Counted from the stretch's first letter, positions 25,195 to 37,766 are shown. The stretch: 64,000 nt of DNA from Aselliscus stoliczkanus (GCA_033961575.1 CM066727.1:85992501-86056500); one strand, 5' to 3'. The notes: generated by a model not told the origin, from the sequence alone. Made by a program: numbers and translations.

Positions 25195-26460
25195 TGAGTC
25201 TATTGTGTTTTAAACTGAGATATAATCAACATATTAGTTTCAGATATACAACATAATGATTCAATATTTGTATATATTGTAAAATGATCACCACAAAGTC
25301 TAATTAACATCCATCACCACACAGTTATACCTTTTTTTTTTCTTATGATGAGAACTTCCAAGATGCACTATCTTAGCAACTTTCAAATATACACACATAC
25401 ACACACATACACACACACACGTAGAATTATTAATTATAGTCACCATGCTGTACATTACATCCCCAGGACTTATTTATTGTATAACAGGAAGTTGATACCT
25501 TTTAACCACCTTCATCCATTTTACAACCCCATCACCACCCTTTGCCTCTGATGACCACCAATCTATTCTATGTAAATGTGTTCGGTTTTTTTGTCTGTTT
25601 TTGTTTTATATTCTACATATAAGTGAGATCATATAATATTTGTCTTTCTCTGACTTATTCCGCTGAGCATAATGCCCTCAAGATCCCTCCATGTTGTCAC
25701 AAATAGCAAGATTTCCTACTTTTCATGGCTGAATAATATTCCCTTGTATATGCCACATTTTCTTTATCCATTCATCTATCAATGAATATTTAGGTTGCTT
25801 TCATGTCTTGGATATTCTAAATAATGCTGCAATAAACATGGAGGTACATGTATCTTTTCAGTTAGTGTGTTCATTTCCTTCAAATAAATACCCAAAAGGT
25901 GAAATTGCTAGATCACATGGTATTCTATGTTTAATTTTTTGCGAAACCTCCATACTGTTTGTCATAGTGGCTGCACCAATTTACATTCCCACCAACGATG
26001 CACAAGGATTCCCTTTTCTCCACATCCTCACCAACATTTGTTATTTCTTGTCTTTTGGATGATAGCCATTCCAACACAGGTGTGAGGTGATATCTCATTG
26101 TTTTGATTTGCATTTCTCTGATGATGAGTGATGTTGGGCATTTTTTCATGTACCTGTTTGTCATTTGTATGTCTTCTTTGGAAAAACATCTATTCAGATC
26201 TTCTGCTCATTTTAAAATTAGATATTTTATTTTGCTATTTAGTTGTACGAGTTCTGTATTTTCGATATGAACCCCTTGTCAGATACATGATATGCAAATA
26301 TTGTCTCTCAATCAGAGGTTGCCTTTTTCTTTTATTGATGGTTTCCTCTGCTATGCAGAAGCTTTTTAGTTTGATGTAGTCCCATTGGTTTATTTTTGTT
26401 TCTGTTGCCTTTGCTTTTGGTGTCAATGACTATCTTATTACTTGTTTTACATCCTTGGCG
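25195..26460 (-). mobile_element. L1 fragment, 3' half, minus strand
   Basis: It reads as reverse-oriented L1 UTR ('gtttcagatatacaacataa') into ORF2 ('tcacatggtattctatg', 'cattcccaccaacgatgcac', 'cgatatgaaccccttgtcag'). Frames are broken by stops and indels. It carries an internal CA-rich run at 25390-25421. Confidence 0.8.
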
Positions 26461-26464
26461 GAAC

Positions 26465-26660
26465 ACATTTCCTCCTGAAACATTTACTTTTCTTTTTTAA
26501 CTTATTTATTTCCTAACCTCTCCCTGAGCTCTGTCCTTACTAAGAATATAAATTCCATGAGAAGTATTTGCTTGCCTGGTTTGTTCATGGTTGCATTCCT
26601 AGTGCCTAGTAATGCTTGGCCAATAGAAGAGATTCAGTTAATATTATTGAAAGATTGAGC
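26465..26660 (+). mobile_element. L2 3' region, second part
   Basis: It continues the L2 with 'aatataaattccatgagaag', 'gtttgttcatggttgcattc' and 'ctagtgcctagtaatgcttg'. This is the extreme L2 3' end. Confidence 0.6.
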
Positions 26661-28329
26661 TATTTGTGCTACTGTTTATAATTTAAGCAACTTTTAAATT
26701 TTGCTATCCCAAATAATGCTGCAGCAATCATCTCTGCATATAAAATGTTGGCTAATATTCTATTTATTTCCTAAGGCTTTATCTTCTAAAATTTCTGTAT
26801 CTCTTACTACTTGGAACTATTTCTGAACAACTCTGGATGAAAATATTATTCGAATTAACAGTACCAATGGAGTTTTCATGTGATTAATACTGCAGCTACA
26901 ATAACTTTAAATGGGCATGTTTAAATGTATGAATGCACTTTCTGTACATTTAGAAATGAATAGGTTTTTAAGTTTTAAATTATTCAGTCATTTAAGTTAT
27001 CTATGGTAGATACTATGAATGCGTCTAATGTATCTAATAGAAAAAAACTGCTCTGTAAGTTAGAAATTCAGTAGAAGAATCTATAAATACAATAAATGCA
27101 TGAAGCATCTATGTTGCCCATTAGTGACCTGCATTGATTCTACTATTCAAATTATTCAAATAGTATAGTAAGCACAATACAAAATACTGAACTATTTGTA
27201 CGGATCAATTTATTATTACATTCCAATTATATTTATAATTCAGTATTATGAGACTTTAATTTATTGAACTGGACTACAAATTTATTTTTAGAGTAGTTAA
27301 TAAAATATAACAATTCAATGGTTAAAGAAAAATTCTTATGACATTTACAAGTATCATTTAATGGTTCTGAAAAATCTAATACTACATCAGTGTCATTATA
27401 CAGAGTGTGATTGACTATCAGACATTGTACATTGACCAAAGGTGTTATTTAATAAATATTCTCTCAAAAAATAATTGTAATATTTTTTATTTATATAGCA
27501 TAATTTTCAAATTAACTTAGATGATCACATTTAAAACAATATTTATTTATACGTTTAATTAATGTTAATGTCACCATTTAATAATATAATTTTCTATTCA
27601 CATACTTTGAAACAAGGTTTTCCAGTGGACTCTCTAATGAACTGTCACCTGAGTTTATTGGTATTCACTTTCTAAATTAGGGTAATTTTTAGACTGTTTC
27701 AATCTTTCAGACATGCACACTTTTTTGTTAGTTTTTTTTTTATATTAATGATTTCAGCTTAATCTTACTAAATATTGAAGTGAAAAGGTGTCATCATAAA
27801 AGGTAAGAAACATCAAACATGAAAAAACTTATGTTCTATCTTCATCCACTTTTTGACCTTCCTTACTCCTTAGAAGAATACTTTGTCTTGCCTGATAAGC
27901 TCTTCTTTAGGAGAGAATAAGAGACAAGAAAACAGAGACTTAATTTAAGATTAAGGGAGAAATTCTGTAGGAGGAATTTGGAGTGGGAAGCGTGGTAGGT
28001 AGTACAAGCACAGTATAAAGGAGGTAGATGGGAGAAAAACAGAGGCATTTGGAGGGCTTCTGTATGGGGGAATGGGAAGTGAAAAAATTTGAGTACATAG
28101 GGATTGCATTTTGATTGCTGGATATTTCCACAAGCTTGAGGAATGAATTACATAAAATCTTACTCTATTGTGGAAAACTAATTAGTTTATAGAGTAATGC
28201 TATTATTTCTTAAAATTTCAATAAACTACAATACTATTAGTAATTAAGAGAAATTTTATTCCAGAAGAAAGCAATATTTGTGTCTTAACTGAAATAAGTT
28301 GGTGTTTCAAGACCAAAAAAAAAAAATCA

Positions 28330-29110
28330 TTCAAAACATTTAGTGAGTATCTACTAAATGCTAGAGAGTGTAAAATAACTTGAGAATTGAAAGATAAGGA
28401 AGATTCATGCTACTAAATGGAAACATGGAGAAAAGCAATCCATTTTATAAGGTCCTTCACCAAGAGAAAGAGGAAAACACAGAATATGGAAGAGCTTGTA
28501 CATTTTAGCTGAGATTTGAAAGATGAGAAAATTTTCTTTGGACAGGCAATGTACATGAAAAACTAAAGCAAAGGCAAGATATAAAAGAGTCAGAGCTATT
28601 TTAGAAAATGCAATTATCTTAGTATGTCAGGAACACAAAGTGAGAGGGAGACATAGAGAGGAAGATTGCAAAGAATGTCATACTATCAAGTTAAGATGTT
28701 AATATTAGGGAATGAGGAGCAGTTGAAGATTTAAAATTTTGGATTTGTCTTATAGATGACTGATTACCTTTAGGTATAAATTAGAGGGAGTCTAAGTAGA
28801 GGCAAAGAGAATATTAAGAGACTATTATAATAGTTTAGGTGAGAGGGATATAAAGAAGATTGTAAAAGATAGGACATACTAGAATCACTCCTGGTTACCT
28901 AGGGTATAGGATATGAGTAAAAGAGGAATCAAAAATAACTCTCACATTTGTGGTTTAGATGAATGATTAGCTGGTAACACTAAAATATTGACTCCAGAAT
29001 TAAGGAGAAAGACTGGCCTTGGATTTAAGAGGCTTATGTGGGCACCTCTATAATTGAGAAGGCCACTGGCTCTATAGTAACTGATAAGAGATGGGATGGA
29101 GCTAGGTTAA
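28330..29110 (+). repeat. Old mammalian interspersed repeat, unassigned
   Basis: It has remnants such as 'acagaatatggaagagcttg', 'actattataatagtttaggt' and 'gaggaatcaaaaataactct' in the order of a wide-spread old repeat whose class I cannot fix. There is no coding content. Confidence 0.35.
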
Positions 29111-29526
29111 GAAAAAAAGTAGCTATAAAGGTTTTTATGCCAAGAAAAATTGCAAAATAATATCTGCACTATTTTTAATATAATGATCTCTAATGGACAA
29201 TCCACATTATTTAACTGAAAAGACAACTTTCGTATATCAAATATCACTGAGCAAGGTTTGACACAAATGAATTCCATCTATTTATATGGGAATATAGTTA
29301 AGAATTAAGATTTTGGAAATAATCTAGTACTATAATATAAGCATTTTCTAAAAGCTTGACTTATAAAACTAACAAAATATAAATAACAACAAAGTATCAA
29401 ATATAAATATCAATAAAATTATAGCATTGAGCTTTTCATGAGACTGCAATTTAAAAAATAATTATCAATTAAATATTAATTTTACCAGATAAAATTAAAA
29501 ATCAAAAGGCACCAGTATTGTTTTAC

Positions 29527-29655
29527 CTGATAAATATAGATGGCCAGGGTAGCACAATAGGCAAATCTGTCTCCGTTGGCAGCACACACATCTTTGTTCC
29601 ATGGCTGACATCCAGCAGCCAACAGTCCCACTTGCCTTACCTGGGACATGTTTGC
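29527..29655 (-). CDS. WDR17: WDR17 exon 2: start codon, residues 1-41
   Basis: The initiator ATG is at 29649-29647 with A at -3, giving an N-terminus beginning MSQVRQVGLLAAGC and ending IYIYQ at a phase-0 donor GTAAAA. The acceptor chosen is TTTGTTTTTCAAG|G at 29655, which has a good pyrimidine tract and lies just upstream of the ATG. A second AG|G at 29635 lies inside the exon and would remove this ATG, but its pyrimidine tract is poor. The exon encodes the edge of the first beta-propeller. The frame is open further upstream to an ATG in the intron, which splicing makes irrelevant. Confidence 0.88.
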
Positions 29656-30369
29656 CTTGAAAAACAAATTTGGAGAAACACCAGTTATTTTCATTATTCA
29701 ATAGACTTCTTCTTTATTGTTTTACATCTATCTTCCTCAATCCTAACGTTTATGTCCTGAAAAAAATTTTCTACTAGGGCTATTCATTTCGATTTATACT
29801 TTCAGAGAACAGGAATGAAAATCCTCCAATGTCTATAGATATATTAAAGCAGGCAATTTAAATTAGGGGAGCAAGAGATTATAAAATGATAAATGAGCAC
29901 TGACACATGGCAATGGGCTGGGAATCATATAAGGGGTGACGGGGACTAGAGTGAAAGAGAAAGTGCATATCATATCTAAAGGGCTCTGGTACCACTGGAG
30001 AAGGCCATGCCATGTTGCCACATTTATGGAACTTACCAGACAAACAAAACATTGCAGATTTTTTTTTATGTAAAATAAAAATACATTTTATGTAAAATGT
30101 ACCAATTTTTAAATATGAGCAATTCATTCAAGGCAGCAAATTCAAATATGCAACACTGTGAGCCAATATTATGATGTCTGTCATAATAGAACTCCTAGCT
30201 TTTATACTGACTTTATATTCTCACAAAAACTATTTGAGGTACACAAGGCAGGTATACAAACTGGGTTATCAATATCATTCATTGTGAAGAGGGGACAGAA
30301 GGAAGCTGGAAACTACTGAGTATAAACTATTTATGTGGCAGGGCATAGGATGTTCCCGAAAACAACCCG

Positions 30370-32790
30370 AAATGCAGTTATTCCTGGTAACTCTCCTTGC
30401 TCTGAAATCTGCTCTGTGTGAAATTAACATGGCTATACCCACTTCTGATTAGTGTTAGCATGGTATATTTTCATCCATCCCTTTACTCTTAACCTGTATG
30501 TGTATTTATATTTAACATGCTTCCTGTAGAAAATATATAGTTGCATCTTGTTTTTTGATCCACTCTGACAATATGTCTTTTACTTGATGCATTCAGAACA
30601 TTGACATTCAAGGTCATGATTGATATAGTTGGATTAATACCTACCATATTTTTACAATTTCAGTTTGTTGCCCTTGTTTTTTGTTCCTGTTTTTGTCTTC
30701 CATGCTTTTTCTTCCTTTTGTGACAATTACACCTCATTTAAAAAAATTTTCAGTGGTTGATCTAGAATTTGCTATATACATTTATATAGCACTACTACTA
30801 TACTACTTTTCAAGTAGTGTCAGTACCTCATAATAAAATACCCCTAATTCTTCCTTCCAATCTCTTGTATCATTGCTGTCATTCATTTCACTTATACATA
30901 AGCATACGTAGCACATACATATGTATGTACATGTGTATATATACATACACATAAGCATACATAATCAAATACATTTTTATTTTGAACAAACTGTTACTTG
31001 TTAGATCAATTAAGAATAATAGTTTTCATTTTATCATCATTCTCTAATTCATTCTCTTATTCATTCTCTGATACTCTTCCTTTGTTCAGTAGATCTGAGT
31101 TTCTGACCTTCATCATTTTCCTTCTCTGTGGAAAACTTTGAACATTTCTAGCAAGGCAGGTCTACTAGCACCAAATTCCCAAATTTTTATTTGTCTGAGA
31201 AAGTCTTTATTTCTCCTTCACTTGCAAAGGGTAATTTTGCAGGGTATAGATTTCTAGGCTGGTGTTTCATTTCTCCACCCTTTAAATATTTCACTGCACT
31301 CTCTTCTTGTTTGCATAGTTTCTGAGAAGTTGACTGCAATTCTTATCCTTGTTCCTCTATAGGTAAGGTAAGTTTATTTTCTCTGGCTTCTTTTAAAATT
31401 GTCTCTGTCTTTGATTTTCTGCAGTTAAAATAGGATTTGCCTAGGTATAGTTTTTTGGTATTTATCCTACTTGGTGTTCCCTATGCTTCCTTGATCTGCA
31501 GTTTGGTGTCTGGCAGTTTGGGGAAATGCTAAGTGATTATTGCTTCTGTTTCTTTCTCTCTTTCTTCTTCTTCTGTATTTGTATTATGTGTATGGTACAT
31601 CTTTTGTAAATATACCACAGTTTTTGGATGTTCTGTTATCTTTTTTTCATCCTTTTTTCTCTTTGTTTTCATTTTGGAAGCTTCTTCTGTCATATCCACA
31701 AGCTCAGAGATTCTTTCCTCAGCCATGTCTAATTTACTAATGGGCTCACTGAAGACATTCTTCATTTCTGATAGTGTTTCTGGTCTTTAGCATTTCTTTT
31801 GGATTCTTTCTTAGAATTTCCATCTCTCTGCTTAAATTATCCATGTGTTCTTGTATGTTGTCTACTTTTTACATTAAAGCCCTTAACATATTAATCATAG
31901 TTTTTTGTGTGTGTGGATTTTTTAAAAATAATTCTTGGTCTCATAATTTCAACATTCCTGCCATACCTGACTCTGGTTCTGATGCTTGCTTAATCTCTTT
32001 AAACTGTGTTTTGTGCCTTTTAGTATGCATTGTAAGTTTTTATTAAAAGGAGGACATGATGTACTGGGTAAAAAGAAGTGTGATAAACAGGCCTTTAGTA
32101 CATAGTGGTAAGATGTGAGAGAAGAGGAAGCAAGCCTTCTTAGTCCTAGGAGTAGGTCTCTGTCTTTTGGTGAGTCTGTGCCTGTGGAATGTGAATCTTA
32201 CCAATGACTCTTGGGTTTTTTTCCCCTATAGGTGGGAGAGAATGGCGAGAGGAGACTGGAGTTGGGTATTTCCCTTCTCTCCGATACGTTAGGCCCTTAT
32301 ATAACCCTAACAGGTTTCTCCTGAGGGCATTCTTATTAAAGAGAAGAGAATGTTCTGGCATATTTCCAAACAAGTTCCTTTTCTTCTCCCTCTGCCAGAG
32401 CATAGAAGGATTTTCTCTGATATTCACAGTGAGGACCTGGTCGAGATCCTGGAGGTAAACCTCACAAAAGCATGTGGGCCTCCCTGGAGTTTTCAGCGCT
32501 CAGATTTGCTACATGAGCTTCTGGCAATTCATCAATCACAATTCAGGTTTTCCTACTCTGTTCTGGTTCCCGCAGAGGTTTCTGCTCATGGGTTCTTGCT
32601 CCAGTACATTGTGATTCTAGTATCTGCCTGTCTGTCTCTCCAATTTTGGGGGAAGCAGTTTGTTTTGTGACTTCACTTCTCTCACAGATCTAAAAAGAAT
32701 TGTTCATTTTTTCATTTCTTTCAGCTTTTTATTGTTTTAGGCTAGAGTGAAGACTTTCAAGCTCCTTACATACCAGACAGGAAGCTAGAA
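30370..32790 (-). mobile_element. Old L1/HAL1-type element with ORF1 remnant
   Basis: A minus-strand frame at 31529-31765 reads ISKLDMAEERISELVDM, matching the coiled-coil part of L1 ORF1, followed by degenerate EEEERE sequence. Surrounding plus-strand text ('agaaagtctttatttctcct', 'taagcccttaacatatt'-like) follows the order of an old L1 or HAL1. Several frames are interrupted, so it is inactive. Confidence 0.6.
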
Positions 32791-33007
32791 GTCCCCTGCT
32801 AACCTTTTATTTATTAAAAACAAATAAATTACTTTGAAATCCATGCCAACACGTTTTTACTTTAAATATCAGTGTATCTTGACTTACTAATTTTTATTTT
32901 CCAAATTTAGATAATATAAACATTTCAATTTTGTCACACAATTTTGCATGCCCTTGTTCCTAATCAGCTTTTGTAAGTCTTACAGTCCAACAACTTAAAT
33001 CCTTTTT

Positions 33008-33168
33008 ATTTTATTTTTTTTATTTTTATTTTTTTTAGCTGAGCCATCCTGCCACCTGTTGGCAGCTCAATGGCAACTCAGCTCGGGCTGGCCTCGAACA
33101 GCTGTTGCTCAGAGCTCAGCTCGCACTCTTGAGCGAGCTCTTAACCAACTGAGCCACTCGGCTGGCCC
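33008..33168 (-). mobile_element. tRNA-derived SINE, 'ctgagcaacagcag' subtype
   Basis: On the minus strand it runs from ggggccagccgagtggctc to an A-rich tail. The duplication cttaaatccttttta (32993-33007) recurs from about 33169. Confidence 0.9.
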
Positions 33169-33578
33169 CTTAAATCCTTTTTAAATTCAGAGCTGAATAA
33201 GTTGTCCAAACCATTAAAATAATAAATAAGACAAAGCAAAATGGCAGTTTATTTTTTTAAATCTATGATTTTGAATAAATATTTTAAAAAGCATGCATTA
33301 TTAAATATATGAATACTGTTCATTTATAAATCTGAATTATATAAACTGGTAGCATTCGAAACTTCTAGATTATCTTTCAAAAGTATTATAAGATATATGT
33401 ATATACTTAATACCATCTGGCTTTATTAAGTGATATCTACAGTCACTTAGTAAATAAAGAGAAATGTCCAGGAGCTTCTGTATCTCTTTGTAGTCAGCAT
33501 GAATGGTTACACAATTAATTTTACATTACTGAAAATAGAAAATATTCAACTGAAGGCCCATTAAAATATATATTTATA

Positions 33579-33807
33579 CCATGTTTCCCCAAAAATAAGA
33601 CCCAGCAGAAGAAGCCCTAACATGATTCCTGCAGGATATGGAAGGCACGCACCCCTCACATGAGGGTTTTATGGCCTTTTTCAGGAAGAAGGGTACCTTT
33701 TCCACAAACTCCTTCAGCTTAAAATATTCAGTATACCAAGGAGTCATATTTTGGCACCTAAAATCATGCTTATTTTCCTGCTAGGTCTTCTTTTTGGGGA
33801 AACAGGG
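33579..33807. mobile_element. MITE-like element with inverted ends and TA duplication
   Basis: The 229-bp element starts ccatgtttccccaaaaataa and ends with the inverse, ttctttttggggaaacaggg. TA flanks both ends (33577-33578 and 33808-33809). The inside has no coding potential. TA target and length suggest a non-autonomous Tc1/mariner-type element. Confidence 0.75.
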
Positions 33808-34218
33808 TATTTTAAATATTAATCCTATAAAATATGTTATACAGATAAATAAATAGATTTTAACTGTATGTGACAGGTAATTGTGTATTTCAGATCAATA
33901 CTATGCACCCCTTTTTATCTTTATTTTATGTTTCATTTTTATGTGAGAAACCTAAAAAAATCCCATGTCCACTCTAAAGGTTTGTTGCTTTAGAAAATAT
34001 AATCTTTTGGGCCCAGAAACAACATATACACTTTAAAGATGAAGTGCTGAACCTTGTAGCTCACTGAATAATGTGGAATTGTAAAGGATTCAGGAAAAGA
34101 GCCTGGGCATTGTGTCACCCCACATGCAACTGACAGTGTCAGTAGCCTGGCAACTACAGCTCTCGCAGAGATATTATTTTTATTTTTCTCACCTAAATAC
34201 AAGTTTTAGTTTCAATCA

Positions 34219-34258
<40 letters not shown>
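34219..34258. repeat. (CA)n microsatellite
   Basis: About 19 uninterrupted CA units. Confidence 0.95.
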
Positions 34259-34261
<3 letters not shown>

Positions 34262-35241
34262 TTAGTGTTCCAATGAAGATGCCTCGCACAGTTAAGCGTA
34301 TGAAATGTAAAAAACAAGTGATGAGAGTATATTTACATTAGATGTATATAAAATTGGAGCTCACTTTTGAATATGCAAGAGTTATGATATGAAATAATCA
34401 TAATGAAATTCAAAATATAGCTAGTTATAGTCACTGACAAAAATAAATTTATAAAATAGGTTGAGTTCAAGTTCACATATATGTGTCTGTAGAAATATAT
34501 ATAAATATATGTAAATGCTATAAATATTTATTAGATCAACATATAAAGTCAAATTTAGTGCTCTAAACATCAAACTCATATTTGGTGATTTTGCAAATAC
34601 TATAGTTCTAAATTACAATTTTTAACTTATCTCTTCCTATGAACATTTAAAAAAAATATTCCACTGAAAAATTTGCTATGCTGAATGCTGATTATATAGG
34701 GTAAATATGCACATACACATCATCTGAAAAATAATAAGCTGGATTTTTAGAGAAAATTAAAATCAATAGTCATTGGGCAATTTTAATTATTTAGAATAGA
34801 ATATTTCTCATCTATGTCTATGTAGAAGCTGATCAAAACTTGAGTCAGAAGAAGCTCAAGCTCATAAGACAATATGGTAATTTGAGGATCAAACTATATC
34901 TAGAACAGCTACTATTTAAAAATGTCTCAGAACGAGGAATTCACTTATAAAGACCAATAGTAGTATTAAAGGATAGATTGCAATTACAGTGGAGGGAAGG
35001 ACTTTGAACTCTCATCATCTCCATAAGCTACCCTAAAGTCATTGTAAAGGAACACACAATTTTAGTAAAGAAGCATGTATCTTAGACTCAGTTACCTCCT
35101 TTCCCCAAATTAGACTATTATCCCTATTCCCTCCCACTGAGAAATATATGGACTGCCCTTGAAAGTAAGCCTTTGTTTCAACATGATAAATGCACTTATT
35201 ATTACATTTAAAATGCACACACAGAATACAAAGGATGCTAT

Positions 35242-35275
35242 GCGTGTGTGTGCGCGTGCGTGCATGTGTGTGTGT
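35242..35275. repeat. (GT)n/(GC) microsatellite, imperfect
   Basis: Alternating purine-pyrimidine run 'gtgtgtgtgcgcgtgcgtgc' and following GT units, a potential Z-DNA stretch. Confidence 0.85.
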
Positions 35276-35924
35276 CCACTGGGGTCGGAGTGCTACTATT
35301 AACCCGAAAACTGAAATATTTTATCATTTACGGGTAAGGCTGGAATTCAGGATGAAAAGCTACCCACTAATTCTCAACTTCTTGTCTGCAAAATGCTTTA
35401 GGATTCACAATATGAGGGGTTTTCTCCAGAGTTAGATACTAAGTGGCTCCCGAGTTGTTTACCATCTTGATTCACAGCTGAAGGAAAAAAAAAAAACTGA
35501 AAAAGAACCCAAGAGACAAAGACTTTTAAATTGCAGGGAATTTACAATTAAAGAGATAATTTCAAAGAACTAAAATACTGAGAAAATATCTTGGATTGAT
35601 GTGATTAGAATGGGAACTTTCTAATCAAAAAAATGCAGTACTGCATATCTTTAGTAGCTATGCCCTTAAACAACAATGGGGGGAAAGGTGGTTGAAGCTA
35701 CACAAAGATATTCTGGCTATTTTGTTCCACTCATTAATGGAAAACAAAAATCCACAATTTGCCTTCATTTAAATAATTAATAAATCATCCATCAAAACGG
35801 TAACAATTATCAAAGAGAATTTCACATATTATTTTAAACTGAATCTATTTTGATAAGGTGCATTTTTATTTTTTTTATTTTTATTTTATTTTTTTTTTGA
35901 TGAATGTTTAACTTTTAAAAATTT

Positions 35925-36203
35925 ATTGCAGTGAAAGACACATTGTAATTAATCTCTCTCAAAATACTCCCATCGTTCTTGCCACTTTCTGAAGCAGCTC
36001 TGGAAGTCATCCTTTGTGTTTTTACTTCTTCCTCCATCAAGACAACGCTCCATGTCACATATCGCTTCAGGTATACGACAATTTCTGTCAAATAAAAACA
36101 TTACACTGTTGGGCCGGCTGAATGGCGGGGTGGCTAAGAGCTGGCTTGGGACGCCAGCGGCCCCCTATTCGGATCCCACATATGAGGGCCAGCGACACTG
36201 CGC

Positions 36204-36234
<31 letters not shown>

Positions 36235-36486
36235 TAAAAAAAAATTACACTGTGTCCTCATCCACCTTCTTCCCTGGACCTGGCACCATGTGACTTCTGA
36301 TTCTTCTCCAGTCAAAAAATGATTCAGGACATTGAGGCAGCCACAACAGCACAACTAAAAACACTCACAAAAGAGGACTTCCAGAACAGCTTCAGAAAGT
36401 GGCAAGAATGATGGGATAAGTGTGTTCAAAATGAGGGGGAGTATTCTGAGGGGCATCAATGGTGATATGTCTTTTACTGTAATGAA
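35925..36486 (+). mobile_element. Mariner transposase relic with fold-back end
   Basis: Plus-strand codons at 36035-36058 read HQDNAPCH and at 36274-36297 LDLAPCDF, catalytic-domain motifs of mariner transposases; the region from 36366 gives KEDFQ and FRKWQE. A second copy of that last region lies inverted at 35925-36018, so both ends are the same 3' half. A SINE at 36111-36240 interrupts it, and it carries stops and frameshifts. It lies in the segment co-mobilised with the neighbouring L1. Confidence 0.75.
36111..36240 (+). mobile_element. Short tRNA-derived SINE inside the mariner relic
   Basis: It starts gggccggctgaatggcgg and ends in about 28 A plus aataaaaa. The duplication ttacactgt (36101-36109 and about 36245) splits the transposase frame between its two motifs. 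Confidence 0.88.
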
Positions 36487-36517
36487 TTTTTTTTTTAAAT
36501 TTTATTTTATTTTTAAT

Positions 36518-36663
36518 TAGTTTCAGGTGTACAACACAGTGCAATAGTTATACATTTTACCCCTCAAAGTGACAACCCCCCCACCCCCAATAGTTTCAGG
36601 TGTACAACACAGTGCAATAGTTATACATTTTACCCCCCAAAGTGACAAACCCCCACCCCCAAT
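36518..36663 (-). repeat. 73-bp tandem duplication in the L1 3' UTR
   Basis: The unit starting tagtttcaggtgtacaacac occurs at 36518 and 36591 with one or two differences in the C-rich part. Confidence 0.9.
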
Positions 36664-37067
36664 ACACCCCCACACCCCCATATCATACATATCTATTACT
36701 CTTCCTCTGACTCTCTTCCACAGTATAATCCACATCCCGTGACTATCTATATATATTCAATTACAGTAGGTATACCACCTCCACTTTAGTAATACAGTGC
36801 AGTGATCAAACCTCTACTCCATCCATGAAATGGTCTCCCTAACAAGACCTATGATCATCTGACATTCCACAGAATATTTACAACATTATTAGTTATATTC
36901 CCCAAACTGTTTTTCCTATCCCAGTAGCAATATTGTAGTTGCCTATTTTTGCTGTCTAATCCCTTCCCCTTCTCCCTCATTCCCATTCCTCTCCAAATTA
37001 GCAACCCTGATTTTTCCTCTATATCTATGAGACAGTTTCTGTTTACTTTGCTCATTCATACAGTTTT

Positions 37068-37766
37068 TCAGATTCCACATATAAGTGAGATCATATGGTA
37101 TTTGTCCTTCTCTGACTGACTTACTTCACTCAACATTATAGTCTCTAGGTCCATCCATATCATTGCAAATGGCACGATTTCATTCTTCTTTATAGCGGAG
37201 TAATACTCCATTGTATAAATATACCACAGTTTCTTAATCCAGTCATCTACTGACGGGCATTTTGGTTGTTTCCAAGTCTTAGCTATTGTAAATTGTGCTG
37301 CTATGAACATCGGGGTGCATAACTTTTTTTGAATAAGTGTCTTGGTTTTTTCAGGATAAATACCTAGGAGTGGAATTGCTGGGTCAAAAGGTAGCTCTAT
37401 TTCCAGTTCTTTGAGATACCTCCATACTGACTTCCATAGTGGCTGCACCAATCTGCAGTCCCACCAACAGTGCAGCAGGGTCCCCTTTTCCCCACAGCCC
37501 CGCCAGCACTTGTTGTTTGTTGATTTGTTGATGATAGCCATTCTGACTGGAGTGAGGTGGTATCTCATGGTGGTTTTTATTTGCATTTCCCTAATGACCA
37601 GTGAGGTTGAACTTTTTTTCATATGCCTGTTGGCCATCTGTATGTCCTCTTTAGAGAAATGTCTCTTCATATCTTCTGCCCATTTTTTAATTGGGTTGTT
37701 TGTTTTTTTGGTGTTGAGTTTCATGAGTGTTTTATAAATTTTGGATATTAACCCCTTATCAGATAT
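37068..37766 (-). mobile_element. L1 ORF2 C-terminal part, open frame
   Basis: An open frame of about 230 codons encodes the C-terminal region of L1 ORF2p. It includes [18 protein letters not shown], the cysteine-containing segment [18 protein letters not shown], and the usual [16 protein letters not shown] end. No stop or frameshift breaks it, so this L1 is younger than the others here. The endonuclease and most of the reverse transcriptase are missing by 5' truncation. The first residues of the longest frame come from flanking DNA. Confidence 0.92.

Larger units (their letters stand above)
24190..29526. other. WDR17 intron between exons 2 and 3
   Basis: It holds an L2 split by an L1 (24900-26660), AT-rich DNA with nothing recognised at 26670-28320, and an old unassigned repeat (28330-29110). 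Confidence 0.7.
35866..37766 (-). mobile_element. L1 insertion with about 600-bp 3' transduction
   Basis: One 18-bp duplication, tgataaggtgcattttta, lies at 35851-35868 and 37767-37784 and encloses the whole block. Read on the minus strand it contains a 5'-truncated L1 (37766 to about 36485) with its A-rich 3' end, then non-L1 sequence (36485-35899), then AATAAA (35927-35922) 23 bp before a second A-rich tail (35898-35866). The integration site is TTTTT/AAA, an L1 endonuclease-type target. A 3' transduction explains all of this in one event. Confidence 0.8.

Noticed and set aside
25390..25421. CRISPR-like short repeats
   Set aside because: Simple CA microsatellites only. No spaced direct repeats, as expected for a mammalian genome.
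37411..37737. 108-codon plus-strand ORF
   Set aside because: It is the antisense shadow of the L1 ORF2 frame.
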